A stretch of DNA of 64,000 nt, from NCBI GenBank assembly GCA_963696105.1, contig CAVOIP010000003.1, positions 124,001 through 188,000 of the forward strand, given 5' to 3'. Both the position numbers and the translations under genes were made by a program. This stretch comes from CAVRTM01 sp963696105 (lineage in GTDB: Bacteria; Actinomycetota; Actinomycetes; Actinomycetales; Dermatophilaceae). The notes under the pieces are model-generated. The model was not told the DNA's origin. It was given only the letters and a program-made list of their open reading frames with translations, and did no database searches. Below, piece after piece: positions 18,395 to 27,940 of this stretch (positions are counted from its first letter, which is position 1; each line of letters begins with the position of its first letter).

Positions 18395-20494
18395 TCAGTC
18401 CGGGACGTGCGCCTTGGCCAGGTGCGGCGGCATCTCCTCGTAGCCGATGCGCTCGCGGGTGAACGTGGCGGTGCCGTGGGAGACCGAGCGCAGGTCGATG
18501 GCGTAGCGGACGATCTCGCTCTCGGGCACCTCCGCGCTGATCGTGGTCCAGCCGGTGCCGTCCGGCTCGGTGCCGAGCACGCGGCCCCGGCGGGTCTGCA
18601 GGTCGGTCATCACCGGGCCGACGTGGTCGTCGTCGACCACCACGCGCACCGCGTCGACCGGCTCGAGCAGGGTGACCGTCGTCGGCGAGGTGGCGTCGCG
18701 CAGGGCCAGGGCACCGGCGGTCTGGAACGCCATGTCGCTGCTGTCGACCGAGTGGGCCTTCCCATCGGTCAACGTCACCTTGAGGTCGACCATGGGGAAG
18801 CCGGCGAGGCAGCCCCGCTCGAGCTGGGCGCGCACCCCCTTCTCCACGCTGGGGATGAACTGCCGCGGCACGGAGCCGCCGACGACCTTGTCGACGAACT
18901 CGAAGCCCCCGCCACGCGGCAGGGGCTCCACGGTGAGGTCGCACACGGCGTACTGGCCGTGGCCGCCGCTCTGCTTGACGTGGCGGCCATGGCCGGTGGC
19001 AGAGGCGACGAACGCCTCCCGCAGCGGCACCCGCAGCGGCTCCGGCTCGACCGTCACGGCGTAACGCTCCCGCAGCCGCTCGAGCAGGACGTCGACGTGG
19101 GCCTGCCCCATCGTCCAGAGCACCACCTGGTGGGTCTCGGCGTTGTGCTCCAGCCGCATCGTGGGGTCCTCGGCCACCAGCCGCTGCAGCGCGCCGGCGA
19201 GCTTGTCCTCGTCGGACTTGGTCACGGCGTGGATCGCGACGGGCAGCAGCGGGTCGGGCAGCACCCACGGCTCCACGACGGCGGGGGAGTCCTTGCTGCT
19301 GAGGGTGTCCGTCGTCTCGGCGCGGGAGAGCTTGGCGACCACGCACAGGTCGCCGGCGATCGCCTCGGGCTTGGGCCGCAACGCGTCGCCGAGGGCGGAG
19401 GACAACAGCCCGATGCGCTCGTCCTCGTCGTGGTCGCCGTGCCCCTCGACGTCGTGCCCGGCGAAGCCGGCGAGGTGGCCGGACACGTGGACCACGGAGT
19501 CGGGGCGCAACGTGCCGCTGAACACGCGGACGAGGCTGACCCGCCCGACGTACGCGTCGTTGGTCGTGCGCACCACCTCCGCCACCAGGGGCGCGTCAGG
19601 GTCGCACCGCAGCGGGGGGAGCGCGCGCCCGGCCGGGGTCATCGCTGTCGGCAGCGGGCGGACCGTCGGCGGGGGGAAGGCCGCCGCGAACAGGTGCAGC
19701 AGCTCCCCGAGTCCCACCCCGGTCTCGGTGGAGACCGGCACGACGGGGTAGAACGCGCCGCGGCAGACCGCGGTCAGCAGGTCGGCGATGACCGTGTCGA
19801 CGTCGACCTCCTCGCCGCCGAGGTAGCGGTCGAGCAGCGTGTCGTCCTCGGACTCCTGGATGATCGCCTCGATCAGGGCGCCGCGGTGGGTCTCCAGCAG
19901 GGCCTCGTGCTCGGGTCCGGCGGCCGTGAGCACCCGCTCCCCGCCGGTGCACGCGTAGACCTGGCGGGTGAGCAGCCCCAGGTTGCCGGTCACCGCGGCG
20001 CCGGAGCGGACCGGCAGGTAGAGCGGCATCACCCCCTCACCGAACGCCTCCTGGCAGCGCCGCACGGTGCCCTCGATGTCGGCCCGCGCCACGTCGAGCT
20101 TGGTCACCGCGACGGCCCGTGGCGTGCCCAGGGCGGCGCACTCCTGCCACAGGGCGCGCGTCGCGGCGTCGACGTCGTCGGAGGCCGAGACGACGAACAG
20201 GGCGGCGTCCGCGGCCCGCAGCCCGGCGCGCAGCTCGCCGACGAAGTCGGGGTAGCCGGGGGTGTCGATGAGGTTGAGCACCACCCCGCCGGTGGCCACG
20301 GTCGCCACCGCCATCTGGATGGAGCGCTCGTCGGCTGGCGGCCGGGGCCGGTAGTCCGGCACCGCGGCGGCGAGGAGGTGCTCGAACAAGGTGGTCTTGC
20401 CGGCGCCGCTGTGGCCGACGAGCACGACGTTGCGCAGCTCCTCCGGCCGGGTCGGGACGGGGACGGGGACCGAGGACGCTGCCTTGGCGCTCAT
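18395..20494 (-). CDS. Elongation factor G-like protein (EF-G2/FusA2 type)
   Basis: This 699-residue translational-GTPase-family protein resembles the EF-G-like proteins of actinobacteria rather than canonical EF-G. The P-loop is GHSGAGKTT (near residue 21), followed by LIDTPGYPDF (G3) and VTKLD (G4). Domain IV with SGGHGQYAVC and the domain V fold follow. The switch I block is shortened, with RSIQMAV in place of the usual RGITI, so GTPase activation may differ. ATG 20494 is chosen; an upstream in-frame ATG at 20527 adds 11 residues. It is on the strand opposite to the thrS-HIT-pgsA cluster and splits it. Its function is unclear in the family; ribosome rescue or stress translation are possibilities. 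Confidence 0.82.
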   Translation of the reverse strand: MSAKAASSVPVPVPTRPEELRNVVLVGHSGAGKTTLFEHLLAAAVPDYRPRPPADERSIQMAVATVATGGVVLNLIDTPGYPDFVGELRAGLRAADAALFVVSASDDVDAATRALWQECAALGTPRAVAVTKLDVARADIEGTVRRCQEAFGEGVMPLYLPVRSGAAVTGNLGLLTRQVYACTGGERVLTAAGPEHEALLETHRGALIEAIIQESEDDTLLDRYLGGEEVDVDTVIADLLTAVCRGAFYPVVPVSTETGVGLGELLHLFAAAFPPPTVRPLPTAMTPAGRALPPLRCDPDAPLVAEVVRTTNDAYVGRVSLVRVFSGTLRPDSVVHVSGHLAGFAGHDVEGHGDHDEDERIGLLSSALGDALRPKPEAIAGDLCVVAKLSRAETTDTLSSKDSPAVVEPWVLPDPLLPVAIHAVTKSDEDKLAGALQRLVAEDPTMRLEHNAETHQVVLWTMGQAHVDVLLERLRERYAVTVEPEPLRVPLREAFVASATGHGRHVKQSGGHGQYAVCDLTVEPLPRGGGFEFVDKVVGGSVPRQFIPSVEKGVRAQLERGCLAGFPMVDLKVTLTDGKAHSVDSSDMAFQTAGALALRDATSPTTVTLLEPVDAVRVVVDDDHVGPVMTDLQTRRGRVLGTEPDGTGWTTISAEVPESEIVRYAIDLRSVSHGTATFTRERIGYEEMPPHLAKAHVPD

Positions 20495-20547
20495 GACGAC
20501 ACGATGGCCGGTCCCGCGCGCCGACACAACCCCGGAAGCGCGGTCAG

Positions 20548-20553
20548 TAGTCT
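20548..20553 (+). promoter_or_regulatory. -10 element TAGTCT for the pgsA operon
   Basis: TAGTCT lies nine bases before ATG 20563, so the 5' leader would be nil or a few bases. It drives the coupled pgsA-acyltransferase-pimA-LemA-like operon. Confidence 0.5.
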
Positions 20554-20562
20554 GGCCCCACC

Positions 20563-21174
20563 ATGCTGAACCGATTCGCGCGAGCCTTCTTCACCAAGCT
20601 CTTCACCCCCGTCGCCCGGCTGCTCCTCAAGCTCGGCATCAGTCCCGACATCGTGACGATCGTCGGGACGGTCGGTGTGTGCTTCGGAGCCCTGGCCTTC
20701 TACCCCCGGCACGAGTTCTTCTGGGGCACGATCGTCATCACGGTCTTCGTCTTCTCCGACACCGTCGACGGGGTGATGGCCCGCATGTCGGGCCGCTCCA
20801 GCAGCTGGGGGGCCTACCTCGACTCCACCCTCGACCGGGTCGGCGACAGCGCGATCTTCGGCGGGCTGGTGCTCTACTACGCCGGCCGCGGCGGCCAGCT
20901 CTCCATGGCCGGGCTGGCCCTGGCCTGCCTCATCCTCGGCAGCGTCGTCAGCTACGCCAAAGCCCGCGCCGAGGGGCTGGGGATGACGGCCAACGTCGGG
21001 ATCGCCGAGCGGGCCGACCGGCTCGTCGCGGTGCTGGCGGCCACCGGGCTGGTGGGGCTCGGCGTGCCCGAGATCCTCCTCACCGTGGTGCTGTGGCTGC
21101 TGGCGGCCGCCAGCCTCGTGACCGTGGTCCAGCGCATGCTCGTGGTGCGGCGCCAGGCCCTCGGGGCGGTGTGA
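20563..21174 (+). CDS. pgsA: Phosphatidylinositol phosphate synthase (CDP-alcohol phosphatidyltransferase)
   Basis: This 203-residue membrane enzyme has about six hydrophobic helices. It carries the complete CDP-alcohol phosphotransferase signature from DTVDGVMAR (near residue 66) through SSWGAYLDSTLDR, which supplies the four metal-binding aspartates. In actinobacteria with this neighbourhood the enzyme joins CDP-diacylglycerol and inositol 1-phosphate, the first step of phosphatidylinositol and PIM synthesis. The next gene starts at GTG 21171 within its stop codon. The genomic context (acyltransferase, pimA) favours the inositol substrate over glycerol phosphate. Confidence 0.9.
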   Translation: MLNRFARAFFTKLFTPVARLLLKLGISPDIVTIVGTVGVCFGALAFYPRHEFFWGTIVITVFVFSDTVDGVMARMSGRSSSWGAYLDSTLDRVGDSAIFGGLVLYYAGRGGQLSMAGLALACLILGSVVSYAKARAEGLGMTANVGIAERADRLVAVLAATGLVGLGVPEILLTVVLWLLAAASLVTVVQRMLVVRRQALGAV

Positions 21175-22136
21175 GCAGGCTCGCCGAGCGCGCCGCGCTC
21201 GTCGCCTACCGCGCCGGCTGGTTCGCCGTGCGACGGGTGCCCGGGCCCGTGGCGTACCGCGCGTTCGACCTCATCGCGGACGTCTCCTGGCGCCGCGGTG
21301 GCCGGAGCGTCCAGCGGCTGCGCAGCAACTACGCCCGGGTCCGCCCCGACCTCGGGCCCGCCGCGCTGGACGCCGTCGTCCGCAAGGGCATGCGCTCCTA
21401 CCTGCGCTACTGGTGCGACGCATTCCGGCTGCCGGACGTGGATCTGCAGGAGCTGGTGGAGACGATCCGCACCGAGGGCGACGGCCCCGTGCGCGAGCAG
21501 CTCGCGACCGGGCGGGGCGCCATCATGTTCCTCGGCCACCTGGGCAACTGGGACACCGGCGGCGCCTGGTCCACCACCCAGCTGGCGCCGGTGACGACCG
21601 TGGCCGAGCGGCTGCGCCCCGAGGAGCTGTTCGAGCAGTTCCTGGCCTTCCGTGAGTCCCTGGGCATCCGGATCATCCCCCTGACCGGCGGCAACGACGT
21701 GTTCCGTGAGCTGCTGCACGCCCTGCGTGGTGGCGCCTTCGTGGCCCTGCTGGCCGACCGCGACCTGACCCGGGGCGGCGTCGAGGTCGACCTGTGCGGG
21801 ACACCCGCGCGGATGGCGGTCGGCCCGGCGGCGCTCGCGGTGGCCACCGGGGCCGCGCTGCACCCCGTGTCGGTGTTCTACGAGCCGGCGGCGGGGCTGC
21901 GCGGCGGCCGCCGCCACCGGGTCGTGATCCGCTTCCACGAGCGGGTGCCCGTGCCGGCGGTCGGCAGCACACGCGACAAGGTCCAGCAGATGACCCAGGC
22001 CTGCGCCGACGCGCTCGGCGCCACCATCCGGGAGCACACCGAGGACTGGCACATGATGCAGCGGGTCTTCGTCGAGGACCTCGACGACCGCGCTCCGGCC
22101 GGCCCCTCGCTGGCGGCGGGCCGGGCCGCCTCATGA
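21171..22136 (+). CDS. Phosphatidylinositol mannoside acyltransferase (LpxL/HtrB family)
   Basis: This 321-residue membrane-associated acyltransferase of the lysophospholipid/LpxL family has the catalytic motif HLGNWD (near residues 122-127, H-x4-D). In the mycobacterial homologue (PatA) it acylates the mannose of PIM1 or PIM2. GTG 21171 overlaps the pgsA stop and its own stop overlaps ATG of pimA, so stoichiometric expression with its pathway partners is expected. The length matches the family, and the end HTEDWHMMQRVF is typical. Confidence 0.88.
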   Translation: MSRLAERAALVAYRAGWFAVRRVPGPVAYRAFDLIADVSWRRGGRSVQRLRSNYARVRPDLGPAALDAVVRKGMRSYLRYWCDAFRLPDVDLQELVETIRTEGDGPVREQLATGRGAIMFLGHLGNWDTGGAWSTTQLAPVTTVAERLRPEELFEQFLAFRESLGIRIIPLTGGNDVFRELLHALRGGAFVALLADRDLTRGGVEVDLCGTPARMAVGPAALAVATGAALHPVSVFYEPAAGLRGGRRHRVVIRFHERVPVPAVGSTRDKVQQMTQACADALGATIREHTEDWHMMQRVFVEDLDDRAPAGPSLAAGRAAS

Positions 22137-23323
22137 GGATCGGCATGGTCTGCCCCTACTCCTTCGACGTTCCCGGAGGGGTCCAGTTCCACGTGCGGGA
22201 CCTCGCCGAGTACCTCATCGCCGCGGGCCACGAGGTGAGCGTCCTCGCACCCGCCGACGACGACACCCCCCTGCCGGGCTACGTCGTGGCCGCCGGCCGT
22301 GCGATCCCCGTCCGCTACAACGGCTCCGTCGCCCGCCTGACCTTCGGTCCGCTGACCGCCGCCCGCGTCGGCCGCTGGATCGACCGGGGCCGGTTCGACG
22401 TGCTGCACCTGCACGAACCCTCGACCCCGAGCGTCTCGCTGCTGGCGCTGTGGGCCGCGGACGGGCCGGTCGTCGCCACGTTCCACACCGCCAACCTGCG
22501 CTCGCGGGTCATGCAGGCCGCCTATCCGCTGCTGCGCCCGGGCCTGGAGAAGATCAACGGCCGCATCGCCGTCTCCGAGGACGCCCGGCGCACCGTCACC
22601 ACCCACCTGGGCGGGGACGCCGTCGTCATCCCCAACGGTGTCTTCGTCGACCGGTTCGCCTCCGCGGTGCCGCGGGCGCAGTGGCGGGGGACGCCGCAGG
22701 CGCCGACGGTCGCGTTCCTCGGCCGGATCGACGAGCCCCGCAAGGGCCTGCCGGTGCTGTCGCGCGCGCTGCCGCAGGTCGTGGCGGCGTTCCCCGGCGT
22801 GCGCGTCCTCATCGTCGGCCACGGCGACGAGGACACGGCGCGGTCGCGGATGGCCCCCGAGGTGTCGGCCGCCTGCGAGTTCCTCGGTGGAGTCAGCGAG
22901 GAGGACAAGGCCGCCCTGCTCGCCTCGGTGGACCTCTACGTCGCCCCGCACACCGGCGGCGAGAGCTTCGGCATCGTGCTGGTCGAGGCCATGAGCGCCT
23001 GTGCTCCCGTGCTGGCCAGTGACCTGCCGGCCTTCGCACGCGTCCTGGACGGAGGCACGGCCGGCCAGCTGTTCCGCAACGAGGACGCGGACGACCTCGC
23101 CGAGCACGTGGTCGCACTCCTGCGCGACCCGACCCGCCGCGCCGAGCTGGCCGCCCGCGGGCGCCGGCACGCCGACCGTTTCGACTGGTCGGTGGTGGCC
23201 GGGGAGGTGATGGCGGTCTACGAGACCGTCACCAGTGGCGCGCCGCACGTGCGCACCACGGCCGAGCCCACCTCCGTCTGGCACCGCCTGGTGCGCAGCG
23301 GCCGGACGGCGGCCGGGTCGTGA
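22133..23323 (+). CDS. pimA: Phosphatidylinositol alpha-mannosyltransferase
   Basis: This 396-residue GT4 retaining glycosyltransferase transfers mannose from GDP-mannose to phosphatidylinositol. The N-terminal block PYSFDVPGGVQFHVRDLAEYL carries the GGV loop. VAFLGRIDEPRKGL starts the C-terminal Rossmann domain, and the E-x7-E motif lies in GGESFGIVLVEAMS (near residue 277). ATG 22133 overlaps the acyltransferase stop. The position matches pimA in the conserved pgsA-acyltransferase-pimA operon. Other GT4 mannosyltransferases are similar, but the context makes PimA much the most likely. Confidence 0.92.
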   Translation: MRIGMVCPYSFDVPGGVQFHVRDLAEYLIAAGHEVSVLAPADDDTPLPGYVVAAGRAIPVRYNGSVARLTFGPLTAARVGRWIDRGRFDVLHLHEPSTPSVSLLALWAADGPVVATFHTANLRSRVMQAAYPLLRPGLEKINGRIAVSEDARRTVTTHLGGDAVVIPNGVFVDRFASAVPRAQWRGTPQAPTVAFLGRIDEPRKGLPVLSRALPQVVAAFPGVRVLIVGHGDEDTARSRMAPEVSAACEFLGGVSEEDKAALLASVDLYVAPHTGGESFGIVLVEAMSACAPVLASDLPAFARVLDGGTAGQLFRNEDADDLAEHVVALLRDPTRRAELAARGRRHADRFDWSVVAGEVMAVYETVTSGAPHVRTTAEPTSVWHRLVRSGRTAAGS

Positions 23324-23880
23324 AGGACGCCATGGGCTGGGCCGCCCTGTCGATCGCCCTCGCCGCACTCATCGCCTGGTACCTCTCCTACACCGCCGCC
23401 CGCCTGGACCGCATCCACGCCCGGGTCGAGGGCGCGCTCAGCGCCCTGGACGCCCAGCTCGTACGACGGGCCGAAGCCACGCTCGAGCTGGCCAACGCGG
23501 GCGTGCTCGACCCCGCGAGCTCGCTGCTGCTCGCCGGCGCCGCCTCGGAGTCGCTGGAGGCCGGCGACGAGCACCACGCCGGCCGTGAGGCGGTCGAGAG
23601 CAACCTCACCGACGTCCTGCAGCTGGCCCTCGGCCCGGAGGCCCTGGCCTCCGTGCGCGGCGAGGACGAGGAGGGCCTCGGGGCGGCTGCCCTGCGCCGG
23701 GTCCTGGAGGCCAACCACCGGGTCCAGCTGGCACGCCGGTTCCACAACGACGCGGTCACCGACGTGCGCCGCGTCCGGCGCAAGCGCGTCGTGCGATGGT
23801 TCCGCCTGGCCGGCCACGCCGAGATGCCGCGCACCTTCGAGATCGACGACGAGCTGACCGTGCTGGAGCGGTTGGCGTGA
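23320..23880 (+). CDS. LemA-like single-pass membrane protein
   Basis: This 186-residue protein begins with one hydrophobic helix (about residues 5-25). A long helical region with a LemA-like pattern (AARLDRIHARVEGALSALD) follows, then ANHRVQLARRFHNDAV near 130. LemA proteins share the N-terminal anchor and helical bundle, but this one ends with a basic patch and MPRTFEIDDEL instead of the usual tail. GTG 23320 overlaps the pimA stop, so it is part of the PIM operon. Its role is unknown; a membrane scaffold or partner of PIM synthesis is a context-based guess. Confidence 0.65.
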   Translation: MKDAMGWAALSIALAALIAWYLSYTAARLDRIHARVEGALSALDAQLVRRAEATLELANAGVLDPASSLLLAGAASESLEAGDEHHAGREAVESNLTDVLQLALGPEALASVRGEDEEGLGAAALRRVLEANHRVQLARRFHNDAVTDVRRVRRKRVVRWFRLAGHAEMPRTFEIDDELTVLERLA

Positions 23881-23885
23881 GCGAC

Positions 23886-23891
23886 TAGGAT
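23886..23891 (+). promoter_or_regulatory. -10 element TAGGAT upstream of pdxS
   Basis: TAGGAT lies five bases after the LemA-like stop and 72 bases before GTG 23964. It gives pdxS its own promoter with a leader of about 65 bases that contains the ribosome-binding site AAAGAGG. Confidence 0.5.
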
Positions 23892-23963
23892 CGGAGTCGG
23901 CTACCCCTCCCCGGCGCGGCTGCCGGACCAGCATCGCCACACCCCGCGAAAGAGGCAAAACCC

Positions 23964-24875
<912 letters not shown>

Positions 24876-24890
24876 GCACTCCGCACAGCC

Positions 24891-24927
24891 GACGGCCCCT
24901 TTCCCGCCCCACGGGACGGGGGCCGTC
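24891..24927. terminator. Hairpin between convergent pdxS and kynU
   Basis: GACGGCCCC (24891-24899) pairs with GGGGCCGTC (24919-24927), and an inner CCCG/CGGG pairing extends the stem. It lies in the 72-base gap between convergent genes and could act on both strands. There is no T-run. Confidence 0.65.
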
Positions 24928-24947
24928 GCTCGTGGGGGCAGCGCGCG

Positions 24948-26192
24948 TCAGGTGACCGCTGCCCGGGTGCTGAACCGCGGCTGCTCGTGCTCGCTGCCCT
25001 CCAGCACGGCGGCCAGGTGCCGCGCGGCCCCGAGGGCGTCGGCGTGGGTGACGTAGAGCGGCGCGAACCCCAACCGCACCAGGTCGGGCTCGCGGAAGTC
25101 GCCGATGACCCCGCGCTCGATGAGCGCCTGGACGACGGCGTACGCATCCGGGTGACGCAGCGAGACCTGGGACCCGCGGCGCGCGTCCCCCAGCGGCGTC
25201 GCGACCGGCAGGTCGACGCCGAGGGCGCCGAGGCACTCGAGGAAGAACCGGGTGAGGGACAGCGACTGCGCGCGCACGTCCCGGATGTCCAGCCCGTCGT
25301 ACGCCGTGAGTGCGGCTTCCAGCCCCAGCAGCGAGAGCAGGGGGGCAGTGCCCACCCGGGCGCGTGAGATGCCCTCTGCGGCCGCGTAGTCAGGGCTCAT
25401 CGCGAACGGTGCGCCGTGGCCCTGCCAGCCGGTCAACGGCTGGTCGAAGTCCGCCTGGTGGCGGGAGGCGACGTAGACGAAGGCGGGCGCGCCCGGCCCA
25501 CCGTTGAGGTACTTGTAGCCGCAGCCGACGGCGAAGTCCACCTCGTTCTCGTCCAGTCCGACCGGCACCGCACCGGCCGAGTGGCACAGGTCCCAGCACA
25601 TCAGGGCGCCGGCGTCGTGGACGGCGCTGGTGATCCCGGCCACGTCCCACAGCTCGCCGGTGCGGTAGTCCACCTGGCCGAAGGCGACGAGCGCGAGCCG
25701 GTCGGCGTGCGCAGCGACCGCCTCCAGCGCCTCGCCGGAGGTGACGTTGACCACCTCGAGGTCGAGCAGGCGCGCCACCGAGGCGAGGACGTAGAGGTCG
25801 GTGGGGAAGGACCCGCCGTCGGTGACGACGACGCGCCGGCCGGGCCTCATCCGCGCGGCCGCGACGAACACCTTGAACAGGTTCACGGACGTGGAGTCGG
25901 TGACCACGACCTGCCCCGGCGCGGCGCCCACCAGTGTGCCGATGACGTCGCCGACCCGCTCAGGCGCGCCCCACCAGTCCGCCTCGTTCCACGACCGGAT
26001 GAGCCGCTGGCCCCACTCGGTGGCGATGACGCGGGCGACCGCGTCGGGGACCGCCGCGGGCAGCGCACCCAGGGAGTTGCCGTCGAGGTAGATCACGCCC
26101 TCGGGCAGCACGAACCGCGCCCGCGAGGCGGCGAGCGGGGAGTCGGCGTCGAGCTGCGCGGCGCGCGCGGAGAGGGCGTCGGAGGCGGGCAT
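24948..26192 (-). CDS. kynU: Kynureninase
   Basis: This 414-residue PLP enzyme of fold type I cleaves kynurenine to anthranilate and alanine. The PLP lysine is in GCGYKYLNGGPG, preceded by the Asp-containing WDLCHSAGAVPV; the N-terminal YLDGNSLGALP is a family block. ATG 26192 is preferred over the longer start at 26219 because a TAGTTT -10 element lies seven bases upstream of it. No kynA or kynB is nearby, so the source of kynurenine and the fate of anthranilate are not evident. It interrupts pdxS-pdxT on the opposite strand, and its PLP requirement is the only obvious functional link. Confidence 0.9.
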   Translation of the reverse strand: MPASDALSARAAQLDADSPLAASRARFVLPEGVIYLDGNSLGALPAAVPDAVARVIATEWGQRLIRSWNEADWWGAPERVGDVIGTLVGAAPGQVVVTDSTSVNLFKVFVAAARMRPGRRVVVTDGGSFPTDLYVLASVARLLDLEVVNVTSGEALEAVAAHADRLALVAFGQVDYRTGELWDVAGITSAVHDAGALMCWDLCHSAGAVPVGLDENEVDFAVGCGYKYLNGGPGAPAFVYVASRHQADFDQPLTGWQGHGAPFAMSPDYAAAEGISRARVGTAPLLSLLGLEAALTAYDGLDIRDVRAQSLSLTRFFLECLGALGVDLPVATPLGDARRGSQVSLRHPDAYAVVQALIERGVIGDFREPDLVRLGFAPLYVTHADALGAARHLAAVLEGSEHEQPRFSTRAAVT

Positions 26193-26199
26193 GCCCCAG

Positions 26200-26229
26200 A
26201 AACTAGCGCCCGGTGGCACGACCTAGGCT
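26200..26229. promoter_or_regulatory. Back-to-back leaderless promoters of kynU (-) and pdxT (+)
   Basis: On the minus strand TAGTTT (26205-26200) ends seven bases before the kynU ATG. On the plus strand TAGGCT (26224-26229) ends six bases before the pdxT GTG. The two elements are only 18 bases apart, so the polymerases would compete for the site. Confidence 0.55.
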
Positions 26230-26235
26230 GGGGGA

Positions 26236-26874
26236 GTGAGCGAACATCCCGTCAGCATCGGCGTCCTGGCCGTCCAGGGCGACGTCCGCGAGCACCTGCG
26301 GGTGCTCGAGAGCCTGGGCGCCCGCGCCACCAGCGTCCGTCGCCCGCGGGAGCTCGACGACGTCGAGGCGCTGGTGATCCCCGGCGGTGAGTCGACCACC
26401 ATGGACAAGCTGGTCCGCGCCTTCGACCTGCAGGAGCCGCTGCGCAAGCGGCTCGCGGACGGCATGCCGGCGTACGGCTCCTGCGCGGGCATGATCATGC
26501 TCGCCGACCGCATCGCCGACGCGCGGCCGGACCAGGAGACCCTCGGCGGCCTGGACATCACCGTGCGGCGCAACGCCTTCGGTCGCCAGGTGGACTCCTT
26601 CGAGGAGGACCTGCACATGCCCGCCATCGCAGGCGAGACCGGCACGCTCTCGGGCGACGAGCTCTTCCGGGCCGTGTTCATCCGTGCCCCGTGGGTGGAG
26701 GAGACCGGCGCGGGCGTCGACGTCCTCGGCACGGTCGAGCGCGGACCGGCAGCGGGCAAGGTGGTCGCGATCCGCCAGGGCAACCTGCTCGCGACGTCCT
26801 TCCACCCCGAGGTCACGGGCGACCGGCGCGTGCACGAGTACTTCACCTCCATGGTGCGGGCCTCCCGCGGCTGA
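26236..26874 (+). CDS. pdxT: Pyridoxal 5'-phosphate synthase glutaminase subunit
   Basis: This 212-residue class I glutamine amidotransferase supplies ammonia to PdxS. The nucleophile Cys is in GSCAGMI (near residue 83), the His-Glu pair is in SFHPEVTGD near the C-terminus, and GGESTTM forms the oxyanion loop. The length is normal. GTG 26236 follows a TAGGCT element by six bases. yebC is the next gene downstream, with its own TAGGAT element. Confidence 0.95.
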   Translation: MSEHPVSIGVLAVQGDVREHLRVLESLGARATSVRRPRELDDVEALVIPGGESTTMDKLVRAFDLQEPLRKRLADGMPAYGSCAGMIMLADRIADARPDQETLGGLDITVRRNAFGRQVDSFEEDLHMPAIAGETGTLSGDELFRAVFIRAPWVEETGAGVDVLGTVERGPAAGKVVAIRQGNLLATSFHPEVTGDRRVHEYFTSMVRASRG

Positions 26875-26894
26875 CCCGGCTGCCGCGGACTCGG

Positions 26895-26900
26895 TAGGAT
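26895..26900 (+). promoter_or_regulatory. -10 element TAGGAT upstream of yebC
   Basis: TAGGAT lies 41 bases before ATG 26942. The implied leader of about 35 bases includes GAGGAAG as a ribosome-binding site. Confidence 0.5.
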
Positions 26901-26941
26901 CGCCGGGATCTTGGACCTGAGAACAGAGGAAGCAGACCATC

Positions 26942-27703
26942 ATGAGCGGGCACTCCAAATGGGCGACGACCAAGCACAAGAAGGCCGCGATCGACGCCAA
27001 GCGGGGCAAGCTCTTCGCCAAGCTGATCAAGAACATCGAGGTGGCGGCGCGCACCGGTGGCGGTGACCCGGCCGGCAACCCGACGCTGTTCGACGCGATC
27101 CAGAAGGCCAAGAAGACCTCGGTCCCCAACGACAACATCGACCGGGCGGTCAAGCGCGGCAGCGGTGCCGAGGCCGGTGGCGCCGACTGGCAGACGATCA
27201 CCTACGAGGGCTACGCACCCGGCGGCGTCGCGGTCCTCATCGAGTGCCTCACCGACAACCGCAACCGCGCCGCGGCCGAGGTGCGCACGGCCCTGTCGCG
27301 CAACGGTGGCCAGCTCGCCGACCCCGGCAGCGTGTCCTACGTGTTCACCCGCAAGGGCGTGGTGACCGTGCCCAAGGGCTCGCTCACCGAGGACGACCTG
27401 CTCGAGGTGGTCCTGGACGCCGGCGCCGAGGAGGTCAACGACCTCGGTGACTCCTTCGAGATCATCAGCGACGCCGGGGACTTCGTGGCCGTCCGCACCG
27501 CGGTCCAGGCCGCCGGCATCGACTACGACTCGGCGGAGGCCTCGTTCGTGCCCACGCTGCAGGTGGAGCTCGACGCCGACGGCGCGCGCAAGATGTTCCG
27601 CGTCATCGACGCCCTCGAGGACAGCGACGACGTCCAGAACGTCTGGGCCAACGGCGACGTCAGCGACGGCGTCCTCGCCGAGCTGGACGACGACGAGGAC
27701 TGA
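26942..27703 (+). CDS. YebC/PmpR family protein
   Basis: This 253-residue YebC/TACO1-family protein is described in various bacteria as a transcriptional regulator or as an aid to translation of polyproline-type stalls. The hallmark N-terminus is MSGHSKWATTKHKKAAIDAKRG. Further family blocks are NDNIDRAVKRG, YEGYAPGGVAVLIECLTDN and GSVSYVF. The C-terminus is acidic. Its position directly before ruvCAB is the usual one and carries no functional proof. A small repeat array begins at its stop codon. Confidence 0.95.
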   Translation: MSGHSKWATTKHKKAAIDAKRGKLFAKLIKNIEVAARTGGGDPAGNPTLFDAIQKAKKTSVPNDNIDRAVKRGSGAEAGGADWQTITYEGYAPGGVAVLIECLTDNRNRAAAEVRTALSRNGGQLADPGSVSYVFTRKGVVTVPKGSLTEDDLLEVVLDAGAEEVNDLGDSFEIISDAGDFVAVRTAVQAAGIDYDSAEASFVPTLQVELDADGARKMFRVIDALEDSDDVQNVWANGDVSDGVLAELDDDED

Positions 27704-27801
27704 GGCGGCGAGTTTCACGCGCCGAGGGCTGAGGCGGCGAGTTTCACGCGCCGAAGGCTGAGGCGCGAAGGCTGAGGCGAGAAGGCTGAGGCGCGAGGGC
27801 T
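27702..27801. repeat. Direct-repeat array: two 29-bp and three 14-bp units
   Basis: Units at 27702-27730 and 27731-27759 are 29 bp and differ at one position. Three 14-bp units at 27760-27773, 27774-27787 and 27788-27801 look like the long unit with 15 internal bases removed. All begin GAGGC and end GGCT. The long unit contains GGCGAGTTTCACGCGCC, a near inverted repeat. The array starts inside the yebC stop codon and has no spacers, so it is not CRISPR. Confidence 0.85.
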
Positions 27802-27940
27802 GGGCCGACGAGGACGCGGGCGACACCGCCTGCACCTCCTGCGGCGTGGCCTGCCGGCCGGACGGGTCCACGCTGTGTAGCGTGGAGCCGAACACCTGTT
27901 CGGGCCAACCGCAGGTGCAACGACGAAAGAGGTGGCGCCC

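Noticed and set aside
18338..20569. Long plus-strand frame across the EF-G-like gene (743 codons)
   Set aside because: It is the His/Gly/Arg-rich antisense shadow of the EF-G-like gene, with no domain, as is common at this GC content. The same reasoning removes the other long shadow frames, for example at 884-1723, 11276-13930 and 15319-17829.
27702..27801. CRISPR array at the repeats after yebC
   Set aside because: The repeats are directly adjacent, have no unique spacers, and no cas gene is present.
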